A DNA stretch of 64,000 nt from Stenotrophomonas sp. YIM B06876 (GTDB taxonomy: Bacteria > Pseudomonadota > Gammaproteobacteria > Xanthomonadales > Xanthomonadaceae): assembly GCF_030711595.1 (NCBI RefSeq), contig NZ_JAUJUJ010000002.1:1-64000 (forward strand), in the 5' to 3' direction. Numbering within the stretch: the stretch's first letter is position 1; every line of letters starts with the position of its first letter. Of the stretch, positions 20,260 through 28,240 are shown one piece after another. The position numbers and the translations under genes are program-made. The notes beneath the pieces are model-generated. The model saw only the letters and a program-made list of their open reading frames with translations. It made no database searches and was not told the DNA's origin.

Positions 20260-20643
20260 TCAGTCGAGAATCATCACCGCGTCGACTTCGAAATTGGCAC
20301 CCTTGGGCAGCGCCGAGACTTCGATGGTGGAGCGGGCCGGGAACGGGGCCTGGAAGTATTCCTGCATCACCGCATTGACCTTGGCGAACTCGCCCAGATC
20401 GGTCAGGTACAGTCCCAGCCGCACCATCCTGTCAAGCGAGCCACCGGCTTCCTCGGCCACGGCCTTGAGGTTGTCGAAACAGCGACGCGCCTGCACCGCG
20501 ACGTCACCGGCAACGATCTCGCCGGTGGCCGGGTCCAGCGGGATCTGGCCGGAGAAATACACGGTGTTGCCGGCGCGCACGGCTTGCGAATACGGACCGA
20601 TCGCGGCCGGGGCATTGGCGGTGTTGATGATCTGACGGGACAT
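20260..20643 (-). CDS. ridA: RidA/YjgF family enamine/imine deaminase
   Basis: 127 residues. It hydrolyses reactive enamine/imine intermediates such as 2-aminoacrylate released by PLP enzymes. The family signature is complete: AIGPYSQAVRAGNTVYFSGQIPLDP, then FPARSTIEVSALPKGANFEVDAVMI, with the active-site Arg in the PARST segment. ATG 20643 (MSRQIINTANAPAAIGPYSQ) gives the normal length. It replaces trmH of the enterobacterial spoT-trmH-recG order. Confidence 0.95.
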   Translation of the reverse strand: MSRQIINTANAPAAIGPYSQAVRAGNTVYFSGQIPLDPATGEIVAGDVAVQARRCFDNLKAVAEEAGGSLDRMVRLGLYLTDLGEFAKVNAVMQEYFQAPFPARSTIEVSALPKGANFEVDAVMILD

Positions 20644-20803
20644 GGCAGCTCCACACGGGACAAGGCCGGCCATTGTAACGTCCACCCCTTCCCTGCCGCA
20701 GGCCAGCCGTCGCTTGCATCAACGCAGCCGCACGCGGAACACCGTGCCTGGACAATTTCTCACCATCACCCGCAAACGTCCGCCCCACCAGGGCCAAAGA
20801 AGT

Positions 20804-20849
20804 TTATCCACAGCTTGTCAGGGGGTTGCTGCACACCCGCTGTGGAGAA
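20804..20849. promoter_or_regulatory. Two facing DnaA-box-like nonamers downstream of spoT
   Basis: TTATCCACA (20804-20812) matches the high-affinity DnaA box exactly. TGTGGAGAA (20841-20849) is an inverted copy with one mismatch. They lie 28 bases apart in the spoT-ridA gap. With only two sites and no AT-rich region or dnaA gene this is not an origin; DnaA titration or regulation is possible, chance is also possible. Confidence 0.35.
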
Positions 20850-20860
20850 GCGCCCGGCGC

Positions 20861-23020
20861 TTACTGGCGACGCACCGACTGCACCACATTCAGACGTCGC
20901 AGGCGCCGCATCACTTCGGCCAGATGGTTGCGGTCACGCACCTGGATGTTGAAGCACAGCACCGCCGCGTTGAAGTCGCGATCCAGATAGTCGACCCGTT
21001 CGATATTGGACTGGCTCTGGGCGATCGCCGCCGCCAGCTGCGCCAGCACGCCGGTACCGTTCTCGACTTCCACGATCAGCGACGTGTCGTAGTCACCGGC
21101 CACACTGCTGTCCCAGCCGATCGGCACCCAGCGTTCGGGCGACTTGCGCAATTCGGCCAGGTTCGGGCAGTCCATGCGGTGGACCACGATGCCCTTGCCG
21201 GCGGTGTGGTAACCCATGATGTCGTCGCCCGGAATCGGCTGGCAGCAGTTGGCAAAACTGACCACGCCACGCTCGCTGCCGTTGATCAGGATCTTCTCCT
21301 GCGCACGCGGCGGCTGCCCGGCTGTGCGCAGTTCGGCATACGCCATCAGGGCCTGCGCGGCCTGGGTCGGCATCCAGTTGCCCAACGCCACATCGGCCAG
21401 CAACGCCTCCAGGCGCGGGTAGCGGTGTTCGGCCAGAAACGCATCCAGGCGGCCCTTGGGCAGGCGTTCGAGCGAGCTGTCCATCGCTTCAAGCGAGCGG
21501 TCGAGCATGCGATGGCCCAGCTGCACCGCGTCCTCATGCTCAAGCTGCTTGAGCTGGTGACGGATGGCGGTACGCGCCTTGCTGCTGACCACGAACTCCA
21601 GCCATTGCGGCTTGGGGGTGGCCGAGCGTGCGGTGATCACCTCCACCGTCTGCCCGCTGGTCAGGCGCGTGCGCAGAGGCACCAGTTTCTTGTCCACCCG
21701 CGAGGCCACCGCACTGTTGCCGACGTCGGTATGCACCGCGTAGGCGAAGTCCAGCGCGGTCGAATTGCGCGGCAACGCCAGGATCTTGCCCTTGGGGGTG
21801 AACAGGTAGACCTCGTCCGGGAACAGGTCGACCTTGACGTTGTCCAGGAACTCCAGCGACGAGCCGGCAGCGCGCTGCGATTCGATCAGTTCCACGATCC
21901 ACGCATGGGCCCGGCTCTGCGCACTGTTCGGGGTGTCGCCACCGAACTTGTAGGTCCAGTGCGCCGCCACGCCGCGCTCGGCGATCAGGTCCATCTCCTC
22001 GGTGCGGATCTGCACCTCGATCGGCGAGCCATAAGGCCCGAACAGCACCGTGTGCAACGACTGGTAGCCATTGGCCTTGGGAATGGCGATGAAATCGCGG
22101 AAGCGCCCGTCCAGCGGCTTGAACGTGGCATGCACCGCGCCGAGGGCGTGGTAGCAATTCGGCACGCTGCGCATCACCAGGCGGAAGCCGAACACGTCCA
22201 TCACCTGGTCGAAGCTTTTGTTCTCGTCATGCATCTTGTTGTAGATGCTCCACGGCGTCTTGATGCGGCTGACGAGGCGATGCTCCAGCCCCTCGCGCGC
22301 CAGTCGCTGCGACAGCTGCACCTCCACCTGCGCCATCGCCTCGCGCCGCACCACCGGCTGGCTGCGGATGTGCTTTTCAATGATCGCGTGACGCCACGGA
22401 TACAGCGCGCGGAAACCCAGGTTCTGCAGCTCGGACTTGATCAGGCTCATGCCCAGCCGCTGCGCGATCGGCGCGTAGATCTCCAGTGTCTCGCGCGCGA
22501 TGCGCTCGCGCGCCTCGGCGCTCTGCGCGCCCAGTGTGCGCATGTTGTGCAGGCGGTCGGCGAGCTTGATCATGATCACGCGCAGATCGCGCGACATCGC
22601 CAGCAGCATCTTGCGGAAGCTCTCGGCGGCCGCTTCCTGGCGGTCACGGAACTTGAGCTTGTCCAGCTTGGTGACGCCTTCCACCAGCTCGGCCACGGCC
22701 TCGCCGAATTCAGCCGCGAGGGCGTCGCGGGTAAGCGGCGTGTCCTCGATGGTGTCGTGCAGGATCGCGGCGATCAGCGCCTCGGCATCCAGCCCCAACT
22801 CGGCCAGGATCCTGGCCACCGCCACCGGATGGGTGATGTAGGGTTCACCGGACTTGCGGGTCTGGCCCGCGTGCGCCGACGCCCCCACTTCCCACGCACG
22901 GCGCAGCAACGGCAACTGCTCGGCAGGCAGATAAGCGGCTGCACGTTCGAGTTGAAGGACATAGTCAGGTACCACCACGCCCACCGGCGCGGCTACCTGG
23001 GCAGAGGGGCCTGGGTTCAT
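20861..23020 (-). CDS. spoT: Bifunctional (p)ppGpp synthetase/hydrolase
   Basis: 719 residues, full length for a Rel/SpoT protein. The HD hydrolase domain keeps the catalytic pair (LHDTIED, His88-Asp89) and the following LADRLHNMRTL. The synthetase domain contains IAIPKANGYQSLHT and EVQIRTEEMD. A TGS domain (VYLFTPKGKILALPRNSTALDFAYAVHTDVG), a helical/zinc-finger-like region and a C-terminal ACT domain (NGTGVLAQLAAAIAQSQSNIERV) follow. Intact HD motifs mean it can degrade (p)ppGpp; synthesis may be weak as in other SpoT proteins. It follows rpoZ in a gmk-rpoZ-spoT series. Confidence 0.97.
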   Translation of the reverse strand: MNPGPSAQVAAPVGVVVPDYVLQLERAAAYLPAEQLPLLRRAWEVGASAHAGQTRKSGEPYITHPVAVARILAELGLDAEALIAAILHDTIEDTPLTRDALAAEFGEAVAELVEGVTKLDKLKFRDRQEAAAESFRKMLLAMSRDLRVIMIKLADRLHNMRTLGAQSAEARERIARETLEIYAPIAQRLGMSLIKSELQNLGFRALYPWRHAIIEKHIRSQPVVRREAMAQVEVQLSQRLAREGLEHRLVSRIKTPWSIYNKMHDENKSFDQVMDVFGFRLVMRSVPNCYHALGAVHATFKPLDGRFRDFIAIPKANGYQSLHTVLFGPYGSPIEVQIRTEEMDLIAERGVAAHWTYKFGGDTPNSAQSRAHAWIVELIESQRAAGSSLEFLDNVKVDLFPDEVYLFTPKGKILALPRNSTALDFAYAVHTDVGNSAVASRVDKKLVPLRTRLTSGQTVEVITARSATPKPQWLEFVVSSKARTAIRHQLKQLEHEDAVQLGHRMLDRSLEAMDSSLERLPKGRLDAFLAEHRYPRLEALLADVALGNWMPTQAAQALMAYAELRTAGQPPRAQEKILINGSERGVVSFANCCQPIPGDDIMGYHTAGKGIVVHRMDCPNLAELRKSPERWVPIGWDSSVAGDYDTSLIVEVENGTGVLAQLAAAIAQSQSNIERVDYLDRDFNAAVLCFNIQVRDRNHLAEVMRRLRRLNVVQSVRRQ

Positions 23021-23070
23021 GCCAGAAGACTATGCCAGCAGCGGAATAACGGCAAACGCCACAATGCAAA

Positions 23071-23092
23071 ACAGCCCGCGTTGGCGGGCTGT
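23071..23092 (-). terminator. Hairpin between rpoZ and spoT, possible attenuating terminator
   Basis: A perfect 9-bp stem ACAGCCCGC/GCGGGCTGT with a four-base loop is followed on the minus strand by only TTT then GCATTG. The short T-run suggests partial termination or an mRNA-processing structure between the two genes. Confidence 0.5.
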
Positions 23093-23126
23093 CTGCTGGA
23101 AACGGCGATCGTCGCGGAGGCCGCGA

Positions 23127-23426
23127 TCAGTCGTCGTTCTTGGACATGTCTTCGTCGGCGACCACTTCGGCGGCAGCCCACTCCAGCGCTTCGCGTTCGG
23201 CACGCTCACGCTCGGCTTTTTCGACTTCGTCGATCAGCGCGTTGTCGATCTTGCGGGCGGCGATTTCACGCAGCGCCAGCACGGTCGGCTTGTCGTCGGT
23301 CTCGCTGTTGTCGATCGTGGCCTGGACCCCATTTGCCAACTGGCGGGCACGCTTGGACGCCATGATGACCAGGTCAAAACGGTTGTCGACGACTTCCAGG
23401 CAATCTTCTACGGTAATGCGGGCCAT
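23127..23426 (-). CDS. rpoZ: RNA polymerase omega subunit
   Basis: 99 residues. The smallest core RNA polymerase subunit, it folds beta-prime and forms part of the ppGpp binding site. It has the expected opening [30 protein letters not shown] and the [10 protein letters not shown] segment, then an acidic tail ending DEDMSKNDD. It sits between gmk and spoT as in most gammaproteobacteria, linking the polymerase ppGpp sensor with the ppGpp enzyme. Confidence 0.97.
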   Translation of the reverse strand: MARITVEDCLEVVDNRFDLVIMASKRARQLANGVQATIDNSETDDKPTVLALREIAARKIDNALIDEVEKAERERAEREALEWAAAEVVADEDMSKNDD

Positions 23427-23538
23427 GCGGGCTCCCGGCGACCAGCAACGGCCGCTCGATTGAATGTGGGAAAGGGGGCGGATTGTACGCCCCGGGGTCG
23501 CCGGAAATCAAGCAAATACCTGAACCGGTCCTTTTGAA

Positions 23539-24171
23539 TCAAGCATTTGCCGCAATTTCCGGGTCCAGCAGGGCGGCAATCAGTTCGCGATGACGCTGTT
23601 GCTGGCAGGCGCGCCGCAAGCGGCTGGCAGTGAAGATGGCGCACATCTCCGACACCGCGGTGGCGAAATCCTCGTTGACGATGACGTAGTCGAATTCGTC
23701 GTAATGCAGCATTTCCTCGCGCGCGGCGGCCAGGCGCCGGGCCATCACCGCCTCGCTGTCCTGTCCGCGTTTGCGCATGCGCTCGTCCAGCGCCTGGCGT
23801 GATGGCGGCAGGATGAACACGCTGACCGCGCCAGGCACTTTCTCCCGCACCTGCCGCGCGCCCTGCCAGTCGATTTCCAGCAGCACGTCCTTGCCCGCGG
23901 CCAGTTGCGGCTCCACCGACTGGCGCGCCGTGCCCTTCCAGTCGCCATGGACCAGCGCATGTTCGAAGAATTCGCCCTGGTCGATCATCCGCTCGAATTC
24001 GCCGGCGCTGACGAAGTGGTAGTGCCTGCCGTTCTCCTCACCCGGGCGCATCGCCCGCGAGGTGAACGAGATCGACAGCGCGATCTGCGGATCGCGCGCC
24101 AGAGTGGCGTTGACGATGCTGCTTTTGCCGGCCCCGGAAGGGGCGGCGACGATATAGAGAGTGCCGCGCAT
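23539..24171 (-). CDS. gmk: Guanylate kinase
   Basis: About 210 residues. It phosphorylates GMP to GDP with ATP. The P-loop APSGAGKSS is at the N-terminus. The GMP-binding SFTSRAMRPGEENGRHYHFVS and the EIDWQGARQVREKVPGAVSVFILPPS segments are intact. ATG 24171 (MRGTLYIVAAPSG) fits the family; the in-frame extension from 24204 (MRFSLQPKKKA) is less likely. The ribosome site is weak and A-rich. Confidence 0.96.
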   Translation of the reverse strand: MRGTLYIVAAPSGAGKSSIVNATLARDPQIALSISFTSRAMRPGEENGRHYHFVSAGEFERMIDQGEFFEHALVHGDWKGTARQSVEPQLAAGKDVLLEIDWQGARQVREKVPGAVSVFILPPSRQALDERMRKRGQDSEAVMARRLAAAREEMLHYDEFDYVIVNEDFATAVSEMCAIFTASRLRRACQQQRHRELIAALLDPEIAANA

Positions 24172-24249
24172 GGCTTTTTTCTTTGGTTGTAAGGAAAAAC
24201 GCAACGGCTGCAGGCAACCGGTACGGTCAAGGCAACTGCCCGCAAGCGG

Positions 24250-25110
24250 TCACTCGATGTTCTGCACCTGCTCGCGGATCTGGTCGATCAGCACTTTCAG
24301 CTCGACCGCGGCATTGGAGGTGCGGCTGTCCACCGACTTGGAGCCCAGCGTGTTGGCCTCGCGGTTGAATTCCTGCAGCAGGAAATCCAGACGCCGGCCA
24401 ACCGGCTCGCGCTGGTGCAGCACGCGGCGGATCTCGGCGATGTGGCTGACCAGCCGGTCCAGTTCCTCGTCCACATCCAGCTTCTGCAGCCACAGCACCA
24501 GCTCCTGCTCGGCGCGGCCGGGATCCACCGGATGCGGCAGGTCGGCCAGACGGGCCGCCAGCTTGGCGCGCTGTCCTTCACGGATCACCGGAATCAGGGT
24601 CCGCACCTCGACGGCGATGCCCTCGACCGCATCCACCCGCTCGCTGATCGCCCGGGCCAGTTGCTCGCCTTCGCGCTCGCGCGACTGTACGAAGCTGTCG
24701 ATGGTGGCCTCCAGCAGCGCCAGTGCCTCGGCCTGCAACGCGGTGGTATCGGGGGATTCGGCGCGCAGCACGCCGGGGTATTGCAGCAGGTCGGTGAAGC
24801 CGATCCGCATGCCGGGAAAGCGCGGCTGCAGCCGCAGTGCCAGTTCGCCCAGCTGTTCAACCAGCGCTTCGTTGACCGCCAGCGACGTCGCCGCTTCCGG
24901 GGCGCGCAGACGCATCACCAGATCCAGCTTGCCGCGGCTGACCCGCGCCGCCATCCGCTCGCGCAACTGCGGTTCCAGCGCGCGCAGGTCCTCGGGCAGG
25001 CGCACGCCCACTTCGAGGAAGCGGTGATTGACCGAACGCAGCTCGCATCCCAGGGTGCCCCAGGGGGTCACGCGTTCGCCGCCGGCATAGGCGGTCATGC
25101 TTCGAATCAT
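24250..25110 (-). CDS. yicC: YicC-family endoribonuclease
   Basis: 286 residues, the normal YicC length. The N-terminal signature [34 protein letters not shown] and the C-terminal DUF1732 region ([38 protein letters not shown]) are both complete. YicC proteins are endoribonucleases in E. coli and Bacillus. It lies upstream of gmk on the same strand and is divergent from rph (RNase PH), so two RNA-processing enzymes share a 109-base control region. Confidence 0.93.
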   Translation of the reverse strand: MIRSMTAYAGGERVTPWGTLGCELRSVNHRFLEVGVRLPEDLRALEPQLRERMAARVSRGKLDLVMRLRAPEAATSLAVNEALVEQLGELALRLQPRFPGMRIGFTDLLQYPGVLRAESPDTTALQAEALALLEATIDSFVQSREREGEQLARAISERVDAVEGIAVEVRTLIPVIREGQRAKLAARLADLPHPVDPGRAEQELVLWLQKLDVDEELDRLVSHIAEIRRVLHQREPVGRRLDFLLQEFNREANTLGSKSVDSRTSNAAVELKVLIDQIREQVQNIE

Positions 25111-25219
25111 GTGGATTTCCGATGCGCTTCAAAGGGCGAATGGTACCCTAGCCCACCCCGGACGCCGGTGTTTCGACCACCCGGGCGCCCTATTCCGCTC
25201 TTCGCAATCCGGACTACCC

Positions 25220-25948
25220 ATGACCTTCTCCCGTCCCAGCGGCCGCCAGGCCGACCAGCTGCGCCCGGTGCGCATCGAACGCGCTTTCACCCGCCACGCC
25301 GAAGGCTCGGTGCTGGTGAGCTTTGGCGAAACCCGCGTGCTGTGCACCGCCAGTGTCGAGAATCGCGCGCCCGGCTTCCTGCGTGGCAAGGGCGAAGGCT
25401 GGGTGACGGCTGAATACGGCATGCTGCCGCGCTCCACCCACACCCGCAACGACCGTGAGGCCGCGCGCGGCAAGCAGGGCGGTCGCACGCTGGAAATCCA
25501 GCGCCTGATCGGCCGCACCCTGCGCGCCTGCATCGACCGCAACGCGCTGGGCGAGCGCACCATCACCCTGGACTGCGACGTGCTGCAGGCCGATGGCGGC
25601 ACCCGTACCGCGGCGATCACCGGGGCGTACGTGGCGTTGGTGGATGCGGTGAACCTGCTGCTCAAGCGCGGCGACATCAAGCGCAACCCGATCTTCGGCG
25701 CGGTAGCCGCGGTGTCGGTCGGCATCTACAAGGGCGTGCCGGTACTGGATCTGGATTACGCTGAAGACAGCGACTGCGATACCGACATGAACATCGTGAT
25801 GAATGATGGCGGCGGTTTCATTGAACTGCAGGGCACCGCCGAGGGCCATGCGTTCCGCCGTGACGAACTGGATACGCTGCTGGCCTTGGGCGAAAACGGC
25901 ATCCGCCAGCTGTTCGATGCGCAGCAGGCGGCTCTGGCGCAGGCATGA
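25220..25948 (+). CDS. rph: Ribonuclease PH
   Basis: 242 residues. This phosphorolytic 3' exoribonuclease trims tRNA precursors. It contains [26 protein letters not shown], the phosphate-binding [27 protein letters not shown] and the conserved [26 protein letters not shown] 25220 gives the family length. It is the first gene of a plus-strand run with four-base overlaps: rph-VOC-rdgB, then hemW. Confidence 0.97.
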   Translation: MTFSRPSGRQADQLRPVRIERAFTRHAEGSVLVSFGETRVLCTASVENRAPGFLRGKGEGWVTAEYGMLPRSTHTRNDREAARGKQGGRTLEIQRLIGRTLRACIDRNALGERTITLDCDVLQADGGTRTAAITGAYVALVDAVNLLLKRGDIKRNPIFGAVAAVSVGIYKGVPVLDLDYAEDSDCDTDMNIVMNDGGGFIELQGTAEGHAFRRDELDTLLALGENGIRQLFDAQQAALAQA

Positions 25949-26334
25949 GCCGGCACCTGGCCCTGGTCACCGTGGTGGTGGCCGATTATGACGCGGCCAT
26001 CGCCTGGTACACCGAGGCGCTCGGCTTCGCACTGCTGCAGGATATCGACCAGGGCGACAAGCGCTGGGTGGTGGTCGGCCCAGCCAATGGCAGCGCGGCG
26101 GCCCTGCTGCTGGCGCGTGCCAGCAATGACCAGCAGCGCGCGCATATCGGCAACCAGACCGGTGGCCGCGTCGGGTTTTTCCTGAACAGCGACGACTTCT
26201 GGCGCGATTACGCCGCGATGCGCGCCTTCGGCGTCGAATTCCTCGAAACCCCGCGCGAAGAAAGCTATGCAACGGTCGCGGTGTTCCGCGACCTGTACGG
26301 CAACACCTGGGACCTGCTGGAGCCCAAACCATGA
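25945..26334 (+). CDS. VOC (glyoxalase/bleomycin resistance) family protein
   Basis: 129 residues, one vicinal-oxygen-chelate fold with two beta-alpha-beta-beta-beta units. It opens [25 protein letters not shown] and ends [16 protein letters not shown], with a candidate metal-binding His near the start and Glu near the end. The substrate is unknown. It overlaps rph and rdgB by four bases each, so it is co-translated with RNA- and nucleotide-housekeeping genes. Confidence 0.9.
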   Translation: MSRHLALVTVVVADYDAAIAWYTEALGFALLQDIDQGDKRWVVVGPANGSAAALLLARASNDQQRAHIGNQTGGRVGFFLNSDDFWRDYAAMRAFGVEFLETPREESYATVAVFRDLYGNTWDLLEPKP

Positions 26335-26930
26335 AACTGGTGCTGGCCAGCGGCAACGCCGGCAAACTGGAAGAACTGCAGGCCATGCTGGCCGCGCTGC
26401 CATTGCAGATCGTGCCGCAGCACGCGCTGGGCGTGGGCGAGGTGGCCGAGACCGGCCTGACCTTCGTCGAGAACGCGCTGATCAAGGCCCGCCACGCCTG
26501 CCAACACACCGGCCTGCCGGCACTGGCCGACGACTCGGGGCTGATTGTCGATGCGCTCGATGGCGCGCCGGGGCTGTACAGCGCGCGCTATGCCGGCAGC
26601 CCCACCGACGATGCGGCCAACAACGCCAAGCTGCTCGACGCCTTGCGGGACGTGCCCGGCGAGCGCCGCACCGCGCGCTTCTATGCGGTGATCGTGCTGC
26701 TGCGCCACGCCCATGACCCGCAGCCGCTGATCTGCGAAGGCAGCTGGGAGGGCCGCATCATCGACGAACTGCGCGGCAGCAACGGGTTCGGCTACAACCC
26801 GGTGTTCCTGGACGAGGAACTGGGCCTGACCGCGGCGCAGATGGAGCCGGCGCAGAAAAACCGCCGCAGCCACCGCGCCAAGGCATTGCAGCTGCTGGTG
26901 CAGAAGCTGTCCCACCTGCCGACGCGCTGA
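26331..26930 (+). CDS. rdgB: XTP/dITP diphosphatase (RdgB/HAM1)
   Basis: 199 residues. It hydrolyses deaminated purine nucleoside triphosphates (XTP, dITP) to monophosphates so they are not put into DNA. Typical motifs are LVLASGNAGKLEEL at the start, TFVENALIKARHACQHTGLPALADDSGLIVDAL and SNGFGYNPVFLDEELG. The start overlaps the VOC gene by ATGA. Confidence 0.97.
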   Translation: MKLVLASGNAGKLEELQAMLAALPLQIVPQHALGVGEVAETGLTFVENALIKARHACQHTGLPALADDSGLIVDALDGAPGLYSARYAGSPTDDAANNAKLLDALRDVPGERRTARFYAVIVLLRHAHDPQPLICEGSWEGRIIDELRGSNGFGYNPVFLDEELGLTAAQMEPAQKNRRSHRAKALQLLVQKLSHLPTR

Positions 26931-26939
26931 GGAACACCG

Positions 26940-28151
26940 ATGACCGCGCATTCCCACCTCCACGGCGACGCCTGCGGCTGCTCCGGGCCGTCCCAGGTGC
27001 AGCTGGTTCCACCGCCGCTTTCCCTGTACGTGCACCTGCCCTGGTGCGTGCGCAAATGCCCGTATTGCGATTTCAATTCGCATGCGGCCAAGGGCGAACT
27101 GCCGTTCGAGGCCTATGTGGACGCGCTGATCCGCGACCTCGACTTCGACCTGCCCCTGGTCTGGGGCCGGGTGGTCAACAGCGTGTTCTTCGGCGGCGGC
27201 ACCCCCAGCCTGTTCCCCCCTGAAGCGATCGACCGCTTCCTGCAGGCGGCCAGCGCACGGCTGCGCTTCGCCCCGAACCTGGAAGTGACGCTGGAGACCA
27301 ACCCCGGTACCGCCGAGCACGGCCGCTTCGACCGCTATCGCGCCGCCGGGGTCAACCGCATCAGCTTCGGCATCCAGAGTTTCAACGACGCGGCGCTCAA
27401 GCGCCTGGGCCGCATCCACGACAGCGGCGAGGCCGAGCGCGCGGTCAAGCTGGCGCAGGATGCCGGCTATGACAACTTCAATATCGATCTGATGTACGCG
27501 CTGCCCGAGCAGACGCTGGCCCAGGCCGAGACCGACCTGGAACGCGCCTTCGCGCTGCAGCCGACGCATATCTCGCACTACCAGCTCACGCTGGAACCCA
27601 ACACCGTGTTCTTCGCGCGGCCGCCGCAGGGCATCCCCGACGACGACCACGCCTGGGACATGCAGGAGCACTGCCAGGCGCTGCTGGCCGAGGCCGGTTA
27701 CGGACAGTACGAAGTCAGCGCCTATGCCCGGCCCGGCCGCCAGAGCGCGCACAACCTCAACTACTGGCGCTTTGGCGACTACCTGGGCATCGGTGCCGGA
27801 GCCCATGGCAAGATCAGTTCCGGGGCCGGGCAGCACATCCTGCGCCGCTGGAAGCACAAGCACCCGCAGACCTACATGGCCAATGCCGGCGGCGAGAACG
27901 CCCTGGGCGGCGACGAGATCCTGACGGCGGCGCGGCTGCCATTCGAGTACATGCTCAACCTGCTGCGTTTGCACGAAGGGTTCGCGCTGGCCGACTTCGA
28001 GGTCCGCACCGGCCTGCACCGCAGCGTGTTGCAGCCGGCCCTGGAGCTGGCGTGCCGCCGCGGCTGGTTGGAAATCGATGCCGGCCGGGTCCGCCCCACC
28101 GCGCTGGGACGGCGTTTCACCAACGATGTGGTGGAGCTGTTCCTGGACTGA
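26940..28151 (+). CDS. hemW: Heme chaperone HemW (radical SAM)
   Basis: 403 residues. The radical-SAM CxxxCxxC cluster is in LYVHLPWCVRKCPYCDFNSH. The segments FGGGTPSLF, LETNPGTAEHGRFDRYRAAGVNRISFGIQSFN and NFNIDLMYALPEQTLAQ mark the HemW branch of the coproporphyrinogen-oxidase-like family. HemW lacks the second coproporphyrinogen site and delivers heme to respiratory proteins. GAGGAAC precedes the ATG. It follows rdgB after nine bases, a common pairing in proteobacteria. Confidence 0.95.
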   Translation: MTAHSHLHGDACGCSGPSQVQLVPPPLSLYVHLPWCVRKCPYCDFNSHAAKGELPFEAYVDALIRDLDFDLPLVWGRVVNSVFFGGGTPSLFPPEAIDRFLQAASARLRFAPNLEVTLETNPGTAEHGRFDRYRAAGVNRISFGIQSFNDAALKRLGRIHDSGEAERAVKLAQDAGYDNFNIDLMYALPEQTLAQAETDLERAFALQPTHISHYQLTLEPNTVFFARPPQGIPDDDHAWDMQEHCQALLAEAGYGQYEVSAYARPGRQSAHNLNYWRFGDYLGIGAGAHGKISSGAGQHILRRWKHKHPQTYMANAGGENALGGDEILTAARLPFEYMLNLLRLHEGFALADFEVRTGLHRSVLQPALELACRRGWLEIDAGRVRPTALGRRFTNDVVELFLD

Positions 28152-28240
28152 GCCGGCACGCCGGCAACGGGGCAAGTGGCGGGCCTACCGGCAAAAATGG
28201 TAAACACGTCCCCATCAAGGGGAGTCGGAAAGCACACCGG

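Noticed and set aside
20804-20849. Replication origin
   Set aside because: Only two DnaA boxes, no AT-rich unwinding region, and no dnaA, dnaN or gidA nearby.
20642-23365. 907-codon open frame on the plus strand opposite spoT
   Set aside because: Entirely antisense to a well-supported SpoT; low-complexity composition and no ribosome site.
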